NCBI GenBank assembly: GCA_964478945.1
Contig: CAYZJV010000044.1
Span: forward strand, 1-23,453
Source of the DNA: CAYZJV01 sp964478945
GTDB taxonomy: Bacteria; Spirochaetota; Spirochaetia; Sphaerochaetales; Sphaerochaetaceae
DNA: 23,453 bases
Direction: 5' to 3'
Position numbers and translations under genes: made by a program. The notes under the pieces were generated by a model, which saw only the letters and a list, made by a program, of their open reading frames with translations, made no database searches and was not told the origin of the DNA. Shown here piece after piece: positions 14,791 through 21,688 of the stretch; positions within the stretch are counted from its first letter, which is position 1; every line of letters starts with the position of its first letter.

Positions 14791-15708
14791 TCAGTTCAAT
14801 GCCCCGACCTTCTCGAGCATCGCCCTCACGTTCTCCACCTCTTCCTCGTCCCCGGGAAGCAGCGGCAGCCTCGGATAGCCCGCCGAATAGCCCATCATCC
14901 TCATCGCGTCCTTGATCAGGCACACCGGATTGGTCCGCCCCCCCTGGCCCATGACCCGGTACAGCGGGAACAGCCTCCTCTGGATAATGGAGGCCTCCTT
15001 GACCTTGCCCTCGTGCAACAGGTCGATCATGCTCCTGATCTGGTCCCCCACGATCTGCGCCCCTCCGCTGATGACGCCACCGATCCGTTCGAACCCCTGC
15101 ACGAACGATTCGAGCACCATCGTGTCGTCCCCGTTGTAGATGATGAAATCCTCGGGCGTGGCGTTGATGAAGTCGGTCATCTGCTTCGCGTTCAGCTCCG
15201 CCTCCTCCTTGATCCCCACGATGTTCGGTTCCTTCGCGAGCTCGGCCACCATCGCCGGCGAGGTGTTCACTCCGGTGAAGATCGGGATGTTGTAGATCAG
15301 GATGTCCACCGACACGCTTCTGGCGATCGTCTGGAAATGGTGCTTGATCTCCTTCTGCGAAGGACGGGTGTAGTAGGGGGCCACGATCATCACCGTGTCG
15401 TAGCCGATGTCCTGCGCAGCCTTGGTCAGCTCCAACGCCTCGCGCGTCGAGGCCGCCCCGGTTCCCGCCATCAATGGAATGCGCCCGTTGAAGGCCCGGT
15501 ACATGGTTTCGAATATCTTGATCCGCTCCGCGCTCGTCATCGTGAAGAACTCTCCGGTCGTTCCGGTGAGGATGAAGCTGTCCGCCCACCCCTTCTCGAG
15601 GAGGATCTCCCCATTCTTCACCATCGCTTCGTAGTCCACCTCTCCGTTCTCCTTGAAGGGGGTCACCATCGGGACCAATATCTTCCCGAACTTCTCTTTG
15701 TTGAACAT
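14791..15708 (-). CDS. DapA-superfamily lyase (dihydrodipicolinate synthase-like, not DHDPS)
   Basis: This 305-residue class I aldolase-fold enzyme has GTTGE at 49-53, Y139 in YNIPIFTG and the Schiff-base lysine K167 in GIKEEAE. True DHDPS has YNVPSRTG, whose arginine (E. coli R138) binds the aspartate-semialdehyde carboxylate. Here that position is F144, so lysine synthesis is unlikely and a 2-oxo acid lyase role is more likely. The start is ATG 15708, four to five bases after GGAGAG. The leader carries an operator-like palindrome (15739-15756) inside a predicted promoter. This is the first gene of the structural operon after the regulator. GC is high (37 of 60 bases in one sampled line, against 25 of 60 in the regulator gene next to it). 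Together with the next lyase it forms a compositional island. Confidence 0.88.
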   Translation of the reverse strand: MFNKEKFGKILVPMVTPFKENGEVDYEAMVKNGEILLEKGWADSFILTGTTGEFFTMTSAERIKIFETMYRAFNGRIPLMAGTGAASTREALELTKAAQDIGYDTVMIVAPYYTRPSQKEIKHHFQTIARSVSVDILIYNIPIFTGVNTSPAMVAELAKEPNIVGIKEEAELNAKQMTDFINATPEDFIIYNGDDTMVLESFVQGFERIGGVISGGAQIVGDQIRSMIDLLHEGKVKEASIIQRRLFPLYRVMGQGGRTNPVCLIKDAMRMMGYSAGYPRLPLLPGDEEEVENVRAMLEKVGALN

Positions 15709-15735
15709 ATGTCTCTCCTATGACAATTGATCTCT

Positions 15736-15765
15736 ATTTTGTCTGCCATCAGACAATTTTATCAA
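15736..15765 (-). promoter_or_regulatory. Candidate promoter of the lyase-tct operon
   Basis: On the minus strand TTGATA (15760-15765) and CAAAAT (15736-15741) are separated by 18 bases. Transcription would begin near 15729, about 20 bases before the ATG at 15708, with the ribosome site in between. The palindrome at 15739-15756 fills the spacer and touches the -10, a natural repressor position. Confidence 0.45.
15739..15756. promoter_or_regulatory. Operator-like palindrome O1 (GntR/FCD regulator)
   Basis: TTGTCTG-CCAT-CAGACAA is a perfect 7-bp inverted repeat with a 4-base centre. Read on the minus strand, its edge is AAATTGTCTG, the same decamer as in O2, and one base different in O3. It resembles the TNGTNNNACNA sites of FadR/LldR-type regulators only through its half-sites. 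It lies between the regulator gene and the first lyase gene. Confidence 0.72.
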
Positions 15766-15773
15766 AAGATTGT

Positions 15774-16469
15774 TTACTCTGAAATCACGGCTTCCATATC
15801 GTCCTTGGCCATCGTCAAATGACTTTCGATGCTCTTCACCGCTTCATCCCTATCCCTTTTCTTCAAGGCTGCCAGAATGGTTCTGTGTGGTTCAACCGCG
15901 TTCAACGCATTCTTGCGCACTTGGAATGAAATACTACGATATTTCTTAAATGCCTGGGCGACCAGTCCATTGATGTTGATCAACAGGGAATTATGGGACA
16001 TGTCGACAATTTCCCTGTGGAATTCCTCATCTAGAAAGGCCATACCCTTTACGTCATCTTCCTCAACAGCTGTGATGAAGGATTCATTTATCTCGAACAG
16101 TTTCCTATACTCTTCCTCCGTTCCCCGTTCCACCGCAATCTTAATCGCAAGACTCTCTATCGCCTTACGCACTTCAATGAAATCAGTCAATTTTGGAGCG
16201 TTTACGCGAAACCAGTCCCTGACATCCACGCTTGCATCGGGTGCAGCACTCAACACGAAAGCACCACGGCCAGGCTTCAGTTCGACATAGCCCATTGTTT
16301 GCAGTACCCTGAAGGCTTCCCGAACTGTCGATCTACTCACTCTCAAGGAACTACAGAGATCTTGCTCGGTCGGAAGTTTCTTCCCCTCTTCGAAGGTACC
16401 CTCAATGATCGATGTACGAATCTTGTCCACCACTTGATCGGTAATGGGCATCTTCCTCACAGGTTCCAT
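15774..16469 (-). CDS. GntR-family transcriptional regulator, FCD (FadR-type) ligand domain
   Basis: This 231-residue DNA-binding protein has a winged helix at residues 8-75, with the GntR signature LPTEQDLCSSLRVSRSTVREAFRVLQTMGYVELKPGRGAFV split across 32-72. Residues 90-225 form an all-helical FCD domain. The FCD metal/ligand set is visible as D-x3-H in DEEFHREI, H in EPHRTIL and H in ESHLTMA, so it is the metal-binding subtype whose ligands are usually organic or sugar acids. The start is ATG 16469 with GGAG about six bases upstream. Candidate sites O1, O2 and O3 flank the gene, so autoregulation plus control of both divergent operons is likely, most probably as a repressor released by a pathway acid. 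GC content is low (about 42% in one sampled line), unlike the following two lyase genes. Confidence 0.93.
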   Translation of the reverse strand: MEPVRKMPITDQVVDKIRTSIIEGTFEEGKKLPTEQDLCSSLRVSRSTVREAFRVLQTMGYVELKPGRGAFVLSAAPDASVDVRDWFRVNAPKLTDFIEVRKAIESLAIKIAVERGTEEEYRKLFEINESFITAVEEDDVKGMAFLDEEFHREIVDMSHNSLLININGLVAQAFKKYRSISFQVRKNALNAVEPHRTILAALKKRDRDEAVKSIESHLTMAKDDMEAVISE

Positions 16470-16484
16470 GCCAACTCCATTAAA

Positions 16485-16502
16485 TTGTCTGACAACAGAC
16501 TA
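16485..16502. promoter_or_regulatory. Operator-like palindrome O2
   Basis: TTGTCTG-ACAA-CAGACTA has the same layout as O1 with one mismatch. It also contains the 11-bp perfect palindrome TTGTC-T-GACAA at 16485-16495, which fits the TNGTNNNACNA consensus of FadR/LldR-type regulators exactly. It covers the predicted -10 and start point of the regulator's own promoter. Confidence 0.75.
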
Positions 16503-16525
16503 ACCCGGAAATTCCCAACTGTCAA
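16497..16525 (-). promoter_or_regulatory. Candidate promoter of the GntR regulator
   Basis: On the minus strand a perfect TTGACA (16520-16525) is followed after 17 bases by TAGTCT (16497-16502), a weak -10 that lies within O2. The start near 16490 leaves a 21-base leader to the ATG at 16469. Confidence 0.5.
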
Positions 16526-16537
16526 ACTTTTTTTAAA

Positions 16538-16554
16538 AAATTGTCCGACAATTT
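16538..16554. promoter_or_regulatory. Operator-like palindrome O3
   Basis: AAATTGTC-C-GACAATTT is a perfect 17-bp palindrome that fits TNGTNNNACNA. It lies 12 bases upstream of the -35 of the regulator promoter and 40 bases upstream of the candidate -35 of the divergent amidohydrolase gene. It could act on either side, or loop with O2. Confidence 0.75.
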
Positions 16555-16594
16555 AATAATCAGTGGGATCCGAGGTTTTTCGCATTTCCTAAAC

Positions 16595-16624
16595 TTGTAC
16601 TCTTGAGTCTCTAGTTACTATAAG
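16595..16624 (+). promoter_or_regulatory. Candidate promoter of the amidohydrolase-ABC operon
   Basis: TTGTAC (16595-16600) and TATAAG (16619-16624) are separated by 18 bases, giving a leader of about 30 nt with AAGGAG at 16651-16656. Other nearby TA-rich hexamers make the exact choice uncertain. Confidence 0.38.
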
Positions 16625-16662
16625 GTTTACAGTACCTCCATACCCCTCTCAAGGAGAATATC

Positions 16663-18045
16663 GTGGGAAATCAAGTACTTATTCGTAATGCGAGAGCCGT
16701 GGTTGCCTGTGATGCTGCCGACAATGTATTCCATGATGCGGACATAAAAATTGAAAACGGCAAGATTGTCGATATCGGTAAGGATCTCAAGGCCGAAGGT
16801 TTCACTACCATCGATGCCAGTCGTTCCTTCGTGTATCCCGGTCTTGTGAATACACACCACCACTTCTTCCAAACGTTCGTTCGCAATCTCATGACTGTGG
16901 ATTATCCGAACATGCTGGTGGTCCAATGGTTGGACAAGATCTATAGGATTTTCAAGGAAATCGATTCCGACATCATCTATTATTCTTCACTCACCGCCAT
17001 GGCCGATCTGGTCAAACACGGATGTACCTGTGCCTTCGACCATCAATACTGCTACACCACCAAGACGGGTACGGAACCGGTTGACCGCCAAATGGAAGCC
17101 GCTGGATTGATGGGATTGCGCTATCATGCGGGTAGAGGATGCAATACGCTTCCCCGTAGTGAAGGAAGCACGATACCCGACGAAATGCTGGAGACGACCG
17201 ACGGATTCATCGCCGACTGCGACCGATTGGTGTCGACTTATCATGATCCGAATCCATTCTCCATGAACCGTATTGTGGTGGCACCATGCCAACCGATCAA
17301 CAGTTATATGCATACATTTACCGAAGCGGTGGCTTTCGCCAGGGATAGGAGAGTGCATCTGCACACCCATCTTGGAGAGGGAGAGAACCCCATCATGCTC
17401 GAACGGTATGGGAAGAGAACCCTACAATGGTGCGAGGATATCGGTTTCATCGGACCCGACACATGGTTCGCACATGGATGGGAAACCACCGCCGAAGAAC
17501 ATGAGGTGTTGGCTGAAAGCAGGAGTGGAATCTCCCACTGCCCCGCACCGGCCACTCTGGGAGGCTTCCCGATCCTCGACATCCCCTCGATGCAGGAGAA
17601 GGGAGTGGAACTGAGTCTTGGCTGTGATGGTTCGGCGACCAACGACAGTTCGAATCTACTCGATTCACTGAGAATGGCATATCTGATGCAATCCTTCCAC
17701 AGCAAGAACCGAAAACGGGCACCATCACCTTATGAGATGTTGAAGATCGCAACGATAGGTGGAGCAAAAACACTCGGACGCGAAGAGCTTGGATCGCTCG
17801 AAATTGGGAAAGCGGCAGATCTGTTTTTTATTGATGTGGATACATTGGAACTTACTGGGGCCTTGCACGATCCTAAGAATCTGTTGGCCAGGGTGGGAGT
17901 GTGTGGACCTGTGGCGCTGACGATGGTTGCCGGTAAGGTCGTGTGGTCGGAAGGGAGATTGACGAATGTCGATGAAGGCGAATTGACCGAACAGGCCAAC
18001 ACGGTATTCAACGAACGCATGGCTCCCCATTTCCCGAAACACTGA
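16663..18045 (+). CDS. ATZ/TRZ-type amidohydrolase, 8-oxoguanine deaminase-like
   Basis: This 460-residue cytosolic metal hydrolase probably deaminates a purine-like or triazine-like ring. It starts with GTG at 16663, six bases after AAGGAG. The metal ligands of subtype III amidohydrolases are visible: H65 and H67 in NTHHHFFQT, H246 in HLHTHLGEG (with the acid E249), H281 in AHGWE, and D332 in GCDGSATNDSSN. NTHHHFFQT and CDGSATNDSSN recall the 8-oxoguanine deaminase/AtzB-like branch rather than guanine deaminase or SsnA. This subgroup assignment is from memory of motifs, not an alignment. It heads the rightward operon and is followed after 43 bases by a BMP-type nucleoside transporter, which fits uptake and deamination of a base or nucleoside. 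H281 is followed by Gly where many relatives have Cys-Val/Met-His. Confidence 0.85.
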   Translation: MGNQVLIRNARAVVACDAADNVFHDADIKIENGKIVDIGKDLKAEGFTTIDASRSFVYPGLVNTHHHFFQTFVRNLMTVDYPNMLVVQWLDKIYRIFKEIDSDIIYYSSLTAMADLVKHGCTCAFDHQYCYTTKTGTEPVDRQMEAAGLMGLRYHAGRGCNTLPRSEGSTIPDEMLETTDGFIADCDRLVSTYHDPNPFSMNRIVVAPCQPINSYMHTFTEAVAFARDRRVHLHTHLGEGENPIMLERYGKRTLQWCEDIGFIGPDTWFAHGWETTAEEHEVLAESRSGISHCPAPATLGGFPILDIPSMQEKGVELSLGCDGSATNDSSNLLDSLRMAYLMQSFHSKNRKRAPSPYEMLKIATIGGAKTLGREELGSLEIGKAADLFFIDVDTLELTGALHDPKNLLARVGVCGPVALTMVAGKVVWSEGRLTNVDEGELTEQANTVFNERMAPHFPKH

Positions 18046-18056
18046 ACGAGTTGATT

Positions 18057-18076
18057 TCACCGGGGATACCCCGTGA
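18057..18076 (+). promoter_or_regulatory. Small hairpin before the BMP gene
   Basis: TCAC plus GGGG (18057-18065, one bulged C) pair with CCCC plus GTGA (18069-18076) around the loop ATA. It stands directly upstream of the GGAGGAG ribosome site. It may insulate or stabilise the bmp message, but it is short. Confidence 0.3.
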
Positions 18077-18088
18077 GGAGGAGATAAC

Positions 18089-19087
18089 ATGAAGAGAATC
18101 GCAATTGTTCTGTTCATCGCAATGGCAGGCATCGGATGCTTGTACGCGGGAGGTGCTGCGGAAACCACAAAATCCGACACGATGAAGGTGGCCTTGTTGC
18201 TTTCCGGCCCTGCGAACGACCAAGGGTGGAATGCTGTCGCATTCGCAGGCCTCAAGGCGGCCGAAGAAAAGTATGGTTTGGAGACCGCCTATTCCGAACA
18301 TGTGGGAATCGCCGACGGTGAAGCCGCATTCACCGACTATGCATCACAAGGGTATGATTTGGTCATAGGCCACGGTTTCCAGTATGGTGAACCTGCGGTA
18401 AGGGTATCGAACAGATTCCCAAATACCAAATTTATGGCAATCGAATCGAACGTCTACTCCGACAATGCCGCATCCTATGTGATGGCATGTGAAGAAGCGG
18501 GCTATCTCATGGGAATGCTCGCCGCATCAATGTCGAAAACCGGAAAGATCGGAATGGTCGGAGGTTTCGAACAACCATCCATCGTAAAGGTGGTGGAAGC
18601 CTACAAGTTGGGAGCCAGGGAAGTGGATCCATCCATCGAAGTCTTCGAAGCCTATGTGGGCAGTTTCACCGATGTCGCCTTGGGAAAGGAAGCCGCGATC
18701 GCGATGGCCGACCGTGGTGCGGACGTACTGTCCCATGTGGCCAACCAAGCGGGTACAGGTGTCATCAAGGCAGCTGAGGAACGGGACCTTCTGGCAACCG
18801 GAGATTCCTACGACCAGAATTCGATCGCTCCCGATACGGTCATGTGCTCCACGATCTACAGCGTACCGATGTTGGTATTGAACGCTGTCGAGAAAGTGAA
18901 GAACGGAACCTACGAAGGAGGAGTGTTCTATCTTGGAATGAAGGAAGGTGTGGTCGACATCGCACCCTACAACTCATTCGAAACGATCATTCCCGAAGAG
19001 GTCAAGACGATGATCGCCGATGCGAAACAGGCGATTCTCGATGGTAGTCTCGACATTCCGATGATCGAGACACCGACAGGAAAGTAG
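18089..19087 (+). CDS. BMP-family substrate-binding protein of a nucleoside/purine ABC transporter
   Basis: This exported protein has 332 residues, with ATG 18089 seven bases after AGGAGG. The N-terminus MKRIAIVLFIAMAGIGC is a signal sequence. C17 in GIGC could be a lipobox of the relaxed spirochaete type; the alternative is signal peptidase I cleavage after LYA. The mature protein starts GGAAETTKSDT, then MKVALLLSGPANDQGWN at 32-48, the BMP/PnrA opening that contacts the ligand. DLVIGHGFQYGEP and KIGMVGGFEQP are also family hallmarks. PnrA-type proteins bind purine nucleosides, while some relatives bind other compounds. Here the deaminase upstream supports a purine-type ligand. A strong hairpin follows the gene. 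Confidence 0.9.
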   Translation: MKRIAIVLFIAMAGIGCLYAGGAAETTKSDTMKVALLLSGPANDQGWNAVAFAGLKAAEEKYGLETAYSEHVGIADGEAAFTDYASQGYDLVIGHGFQYGEPAVRVSNRFPNTKFMAIESNVYSDNAASYVMACEEAGYLMGMLAASMSKTGKIGMVGGFEQPSIVKVVEAYKLGAREVDPSIEVFEAYVGSFTDVALGKEAAIAMADRGADVLSHVANQAGTGVIKAAEERDLLATGDSYDQNSIAPDTVMCSTIYSVPMLVLNAVEKVKNGTYEGGVFYLGMKEGVVDIAPYNSFETIIPEEVKTMIADAKQAILDGSLDIPMIETPTGK

Positions 19088-19096
19088 TTGACGTGT

Positions 19097-19127
19097 GGGG
19101 AACGGATTCATTCCGTTCCCCTTATTT
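19097..19127 (+). terminator. Attenuating terminator between bmp and the ABC ATPase gene
   Basis: GGGGAACGGA (19097-19106) pairs perfectly with TCCGTTCCCC (19112-19121) around a 5-base loop, followed by TTATTT. The T tract is short and interrupted, and the ribosome site of the next gene begins five bases later. It therefore probably stops only part of transcription and keeps the binding protein in excess. Confidence 0.65.
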
Positions 19128-19140
19128 CAATGGAGGACCC

Positions 19141-20658
19141 ATGCCCATACTGAGGATGGAGAACATCTGCAAATCATTTTTCGGTTCCTATGCCAATGAG
19201 AATGTCTGCATGGAAGTTCTCGATGGAGAGATCCATGCACTGCTTGGAGAAAACGGAGCAGGAAAAACCACGCTCATGAACATCCTCTATGGAATGTATC
19301 ATAAGGATTCTGGGACCATCACACTCGATGGACAGCCGATTGCCTTCAACAATCCGAAGGAAGCGATCGCACACCGAATAGGAATGGTCCACCAGCATTT
19401 CACTTTGGTTCCCACACTCACTGTACAACAGAATATTACTCTTGGCCTGAAGGACTCGGGGTATCCCTTTTCGCATGAAAGAGCACGTTGTGCGAAGATA
19501 GGGGAGCTCAGCGAATCCTATGGACTGCAAACCAATGGCCGTTCTCTGGTAAAGGATCTTTCGGTAGGCGAGATGCAAAGGGTGGAAATCCTCAAACTCC
19601 TCTATCGAAACGCGCGTCTGCTCATTCTCGACGAACCGACGGCGGTCCTGACACCACAGGAATCGGAACATCTGTTCGCCATGCTGACCAAACTGAAATT
19701 GGAAGGTTGCTCCATCATTGTGATCACCCATCATATCCAGGAAGTGCTGGACCACTGTGATCGGGTGACCATCCTCCGTGACGGGCGATCGATCGCAACG
19801 GTGGAAACGAGGGCTGTCGATACCAAGGATCTTTCCCGGCTCATGATAGGTAGGGAGCTTGTTCCTGTCGCCCGTGACCGGGCAACGCGTAGCACCACAG
19901 CAGAGGTTTTGGAACTGGATGACTTCACCTTCAAACGAAACAGTGGAAAATCGTCGACGGTCAATCTCAAGATAGCCGAATCCGAGATTGTGGGAATCGC
20001 AGGAGTCGATGGCAACGGGCAAAAGGAATTTCTCGAATCGTTGATGGGTTTGAAAAAGATCGAACGGGGAACACTGTTGTTCTGCAAAGAAGACCTCTCC
20101 CATGCCGACACCACCGCAAGAAGGTCGGCCGGCATCGGCTATATCAGTGACGACAGGCATGGGGACTCATTGGTGTTGGATATGGGAATCGATGAGAACC
20201 TCATGCTGAGACCAGCAAGAAGCAACGAAAAGAAAACATGGGGGTTGATGGATCGCAATTCGATCACTACAGAAGCGCGCAGGATCGTTTCCTCCTATGC
20301 GATCAAAACACATTCGGTGTCCGAACCGATGAGATTGCTCTCCGGAGGGAACCAACAGAAGCTTGTGCTTGCCAGGGAGTTTCTGGGAAAACCGAAACTT
20401 GTCATCGCCTTCCAACCTACACGTGGGCTCGACATCGGGGCAACGGAATTCATCCACACCCAATTGTTGCGTATGAGGGATGAAGGATGTGCGATCCTGT
20501 TGGTCAGTACCAACCTCGAGGAGATATTGTTGCTCAGCGACAGGATAGCGGTGATGCACGAAGGACGCTTCATGGATATCTTGGCCAACGAACATGTGGA
20601 CATCACCCGAATCGGCCTTCTGATGGCCGGTATCGAAGCGGAGGAAGATGCGTTATGA
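19141..20658 (+). CDS. Nucleoside/sugar-type ABC transporter ATPase (two ABC domains)
   Basis: This 505-residue protein is a tandem ATPase. The start is ATG 19141 with GGAGG four bases upstream; the frame continues 16 codons further up, but through the terminator hairpin. Domain 1 has Walker A GENGAGKTT at 36-44, signature LSVGEMQ at 150-156 and Walker B LLILDEP at 170-176. Domain 2 has a degenerate Walker A (GVDGNGQKE, 298-306), signature LSGGNQQK at 410-417 and AFQPTRGLD at 433-441, where glutamine replaces the catalytic glutamate. One active and one degenerate site is normal for the RbsA/NupO-like family. It energises uptake with the two permeases downstream; the stop overlaps the first permease start by 4 bases (ATGA). 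Confidence 0.94.
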   Translation: MPILRMENICKSFFGSYANENVCMEVLDGEIHALLGENGAGKTTLMNILYGMYHKDSGTITLDGQPIAFNNPKEAIAHRIGMVHQHFTLVPTLTVQQNITLGLKDSGYPFSHERARCAKIGELSESYGLQTNGRSLVKDLSVGEMQRVEILKLLYRNARLLILDEPTAVLTPQESEHLFAMLTKLKLEGCSIIVITHHIQEVLDHCDRVTILRDGRSIATVETRAVDTKDLSRLMIGRELVPVARDRATRSTTAEVLELDDFTFKRNSGKSSTVNLKIAESEIVGIAGVDGNGQKEFLESLMGLKKIERGTLLFCKEDLSHADTTARRSAGIGYISDDRHGDSLVLDMGIDENLMLRPARSNEKKTWGLMDRNSITTEARRIVSSYAIKTHSVSEPMRLLSGGNQQKLVLAREFLGKPKLVIAFQPTRGLDIGATEFIHTQLLRMRDEGCAILLVSTNLEEILLLSDRIAVMHEGRFMDILANEHVDITRIGLLMAGIEAEEDAL

Positions 20659-21686
20659 AGAGGGGTATGGACGGACTCAAGTCATTGCTGCTTGTGGTCG
20701 GGGGTACAGTCGCACTCGCCTTCTTGCTGATTCTGATGGTGGGAGGCGATATCCCCACCGCTTTGGGAAGCTTTCTACGAGGAATCTTCGGTTCCACCTA
20801 TGCGATGGGAGAAGTGCTTGTTCGTGCCACTCCCCTTCTATTGGCTTCACTGGGAGTGGGCATCGGTTTCAAGACCGGATTCACCAATCTTGGAGCGGAA
20901 GGACAACTCTACATGGGGTCGATCACCATCACAACGGTGGCGATGCTGTTTCCCTCACTGCCTCCGTTGGTGATGATTCCGCTGGTGATGGTGTTGGGAT
21001 TCTTCGCAGGAGGACTCTGGGCCCTGATTCCCGGATTTTTAAAAGCACGATTTTCGATATCGGAGATCATCATGACCATCATGCTCAACTATGTGGCGAT
21101 CAATCTGGTCGGCATATTGGTGAGGACAATCCTTCGTGATCCCGCATATCCCTATCCCATGTCTCCCATGCTCACCGAGTCGGTCCATTTCTCCCAAATG
21201 CTTCTTCCCACGCGGATCCATGGAGGATTGCCAGTCGCCCTCGTCATGGTGATCGCCGTATACATGTTGCTGTTCCGTTCACGTCTGGGGTATGAGATGC
21301 GGGCTGTGGGATTGAACGCGCGAGCCTGCAGATGCAGTGGAATAAAGGTCGATCGAGCCATGGTGTTGTCTGCCATGATTGGAGGAGGGTTGGCCGGGCT
21401 CGCAGGTGTGGGAGAGATCGCAGGACTACACCATCGGCTTATCGAAGGCATCAGTCCGGGATATGGGTACATGGCGATCATCATAGCATTGCTTGGAAAA
21501 AACCATCCTGTGGGGATATTGATCGCTTCCTTGGGTATTGCGGCGCTTCAAGTGGGATCGATGGCGATGCAGCGCTCCGCAGGAATCCCCACATCCATCG
21601 CATCCACCATCATGGGTGCCATGGTACTCCTTTTGGTCGTACGGGATGCCCGGTCACGAATCACGATTGTGGAAGAGGGAGTCTGA
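20655..21686 (+). CDS. Nucleoside-type ABC transporter permease 1 (BPD_transp_2)
   Basis: This 343-residue integral membrane protein starts at ATG 20655, overlapping the ATPase stop by 4 bases, with GGAGG about ten bases upstream inside the ATPase gene. It has about nine or ten hydrophobic helices. GVGIGFKTGFTNLGAEGQLYMGS near residues 67-89 is the conserved N-terminal family motif, and GLNARACRCSGIKV near 216-229 is the cytoplasmic coupling loop. It matches the NupP-like/YufP-like half of purine nucleoside importers. It pairs with the following permease to make the membrane channel. Confidence 0.92.
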   Translation: MKRGMDGLKSLLLVVGGTVALAFLLILMVGGDIPTALGSFLRGIFGSTYAMGEVLVRATPLLLASLGVGIGFKTGFTNLGAEGQLYMGSITITTVAMLFPSLPPLVMIPLVMVLGFFAGGLWALIPGFLKARFSISEIIMTIMLNYVAINLVGILVRTILRDPAYPYPMSPMLTESVHFSQMLLPTRIHGGLPVALVMVIAVYMLLFRSRLGYEMRAVGLNARACRCSGIKVDRAMVLSAMIGGGLAGLAGVGEIAGLHHRLIEGISPGYGYMAIIIALLGKNHPVGILIASLGIAALQVGSMAMQRSAGIPTSIASTIMGAMVLLLVVRDARSRITIVEEGV

Positions 21687-21688
21687 AC

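Noticed and set aside
8989..15708. Calling any of the three lyases dapA of the lysine pathway
   Set aside because: None has the DHDPS arginine in the YNVPSRTG position, and the operon context is transport and catabolism.
14161..15723. Very long open frame of 520 codons on the plus strand opposite the two lyase genes, and other long antisense frames there
   Set aside because: The translation is rich in His, Arg, Asp and Pro with no domain and no ribosome site. The frame stays open only because the two minus-strand lyase genes are GC-rich. The minus-strand proteins have full family motifs.
16590..16662. Possible purine riboswitch before the amidohydrolase gene, suggested by GAGTCTCTAG and the purine-type operon
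   Set aside because: The conserved core of the purine aptamer and its two kissing-loop hairpins cannot be formed. Only a short stretch looks similar.
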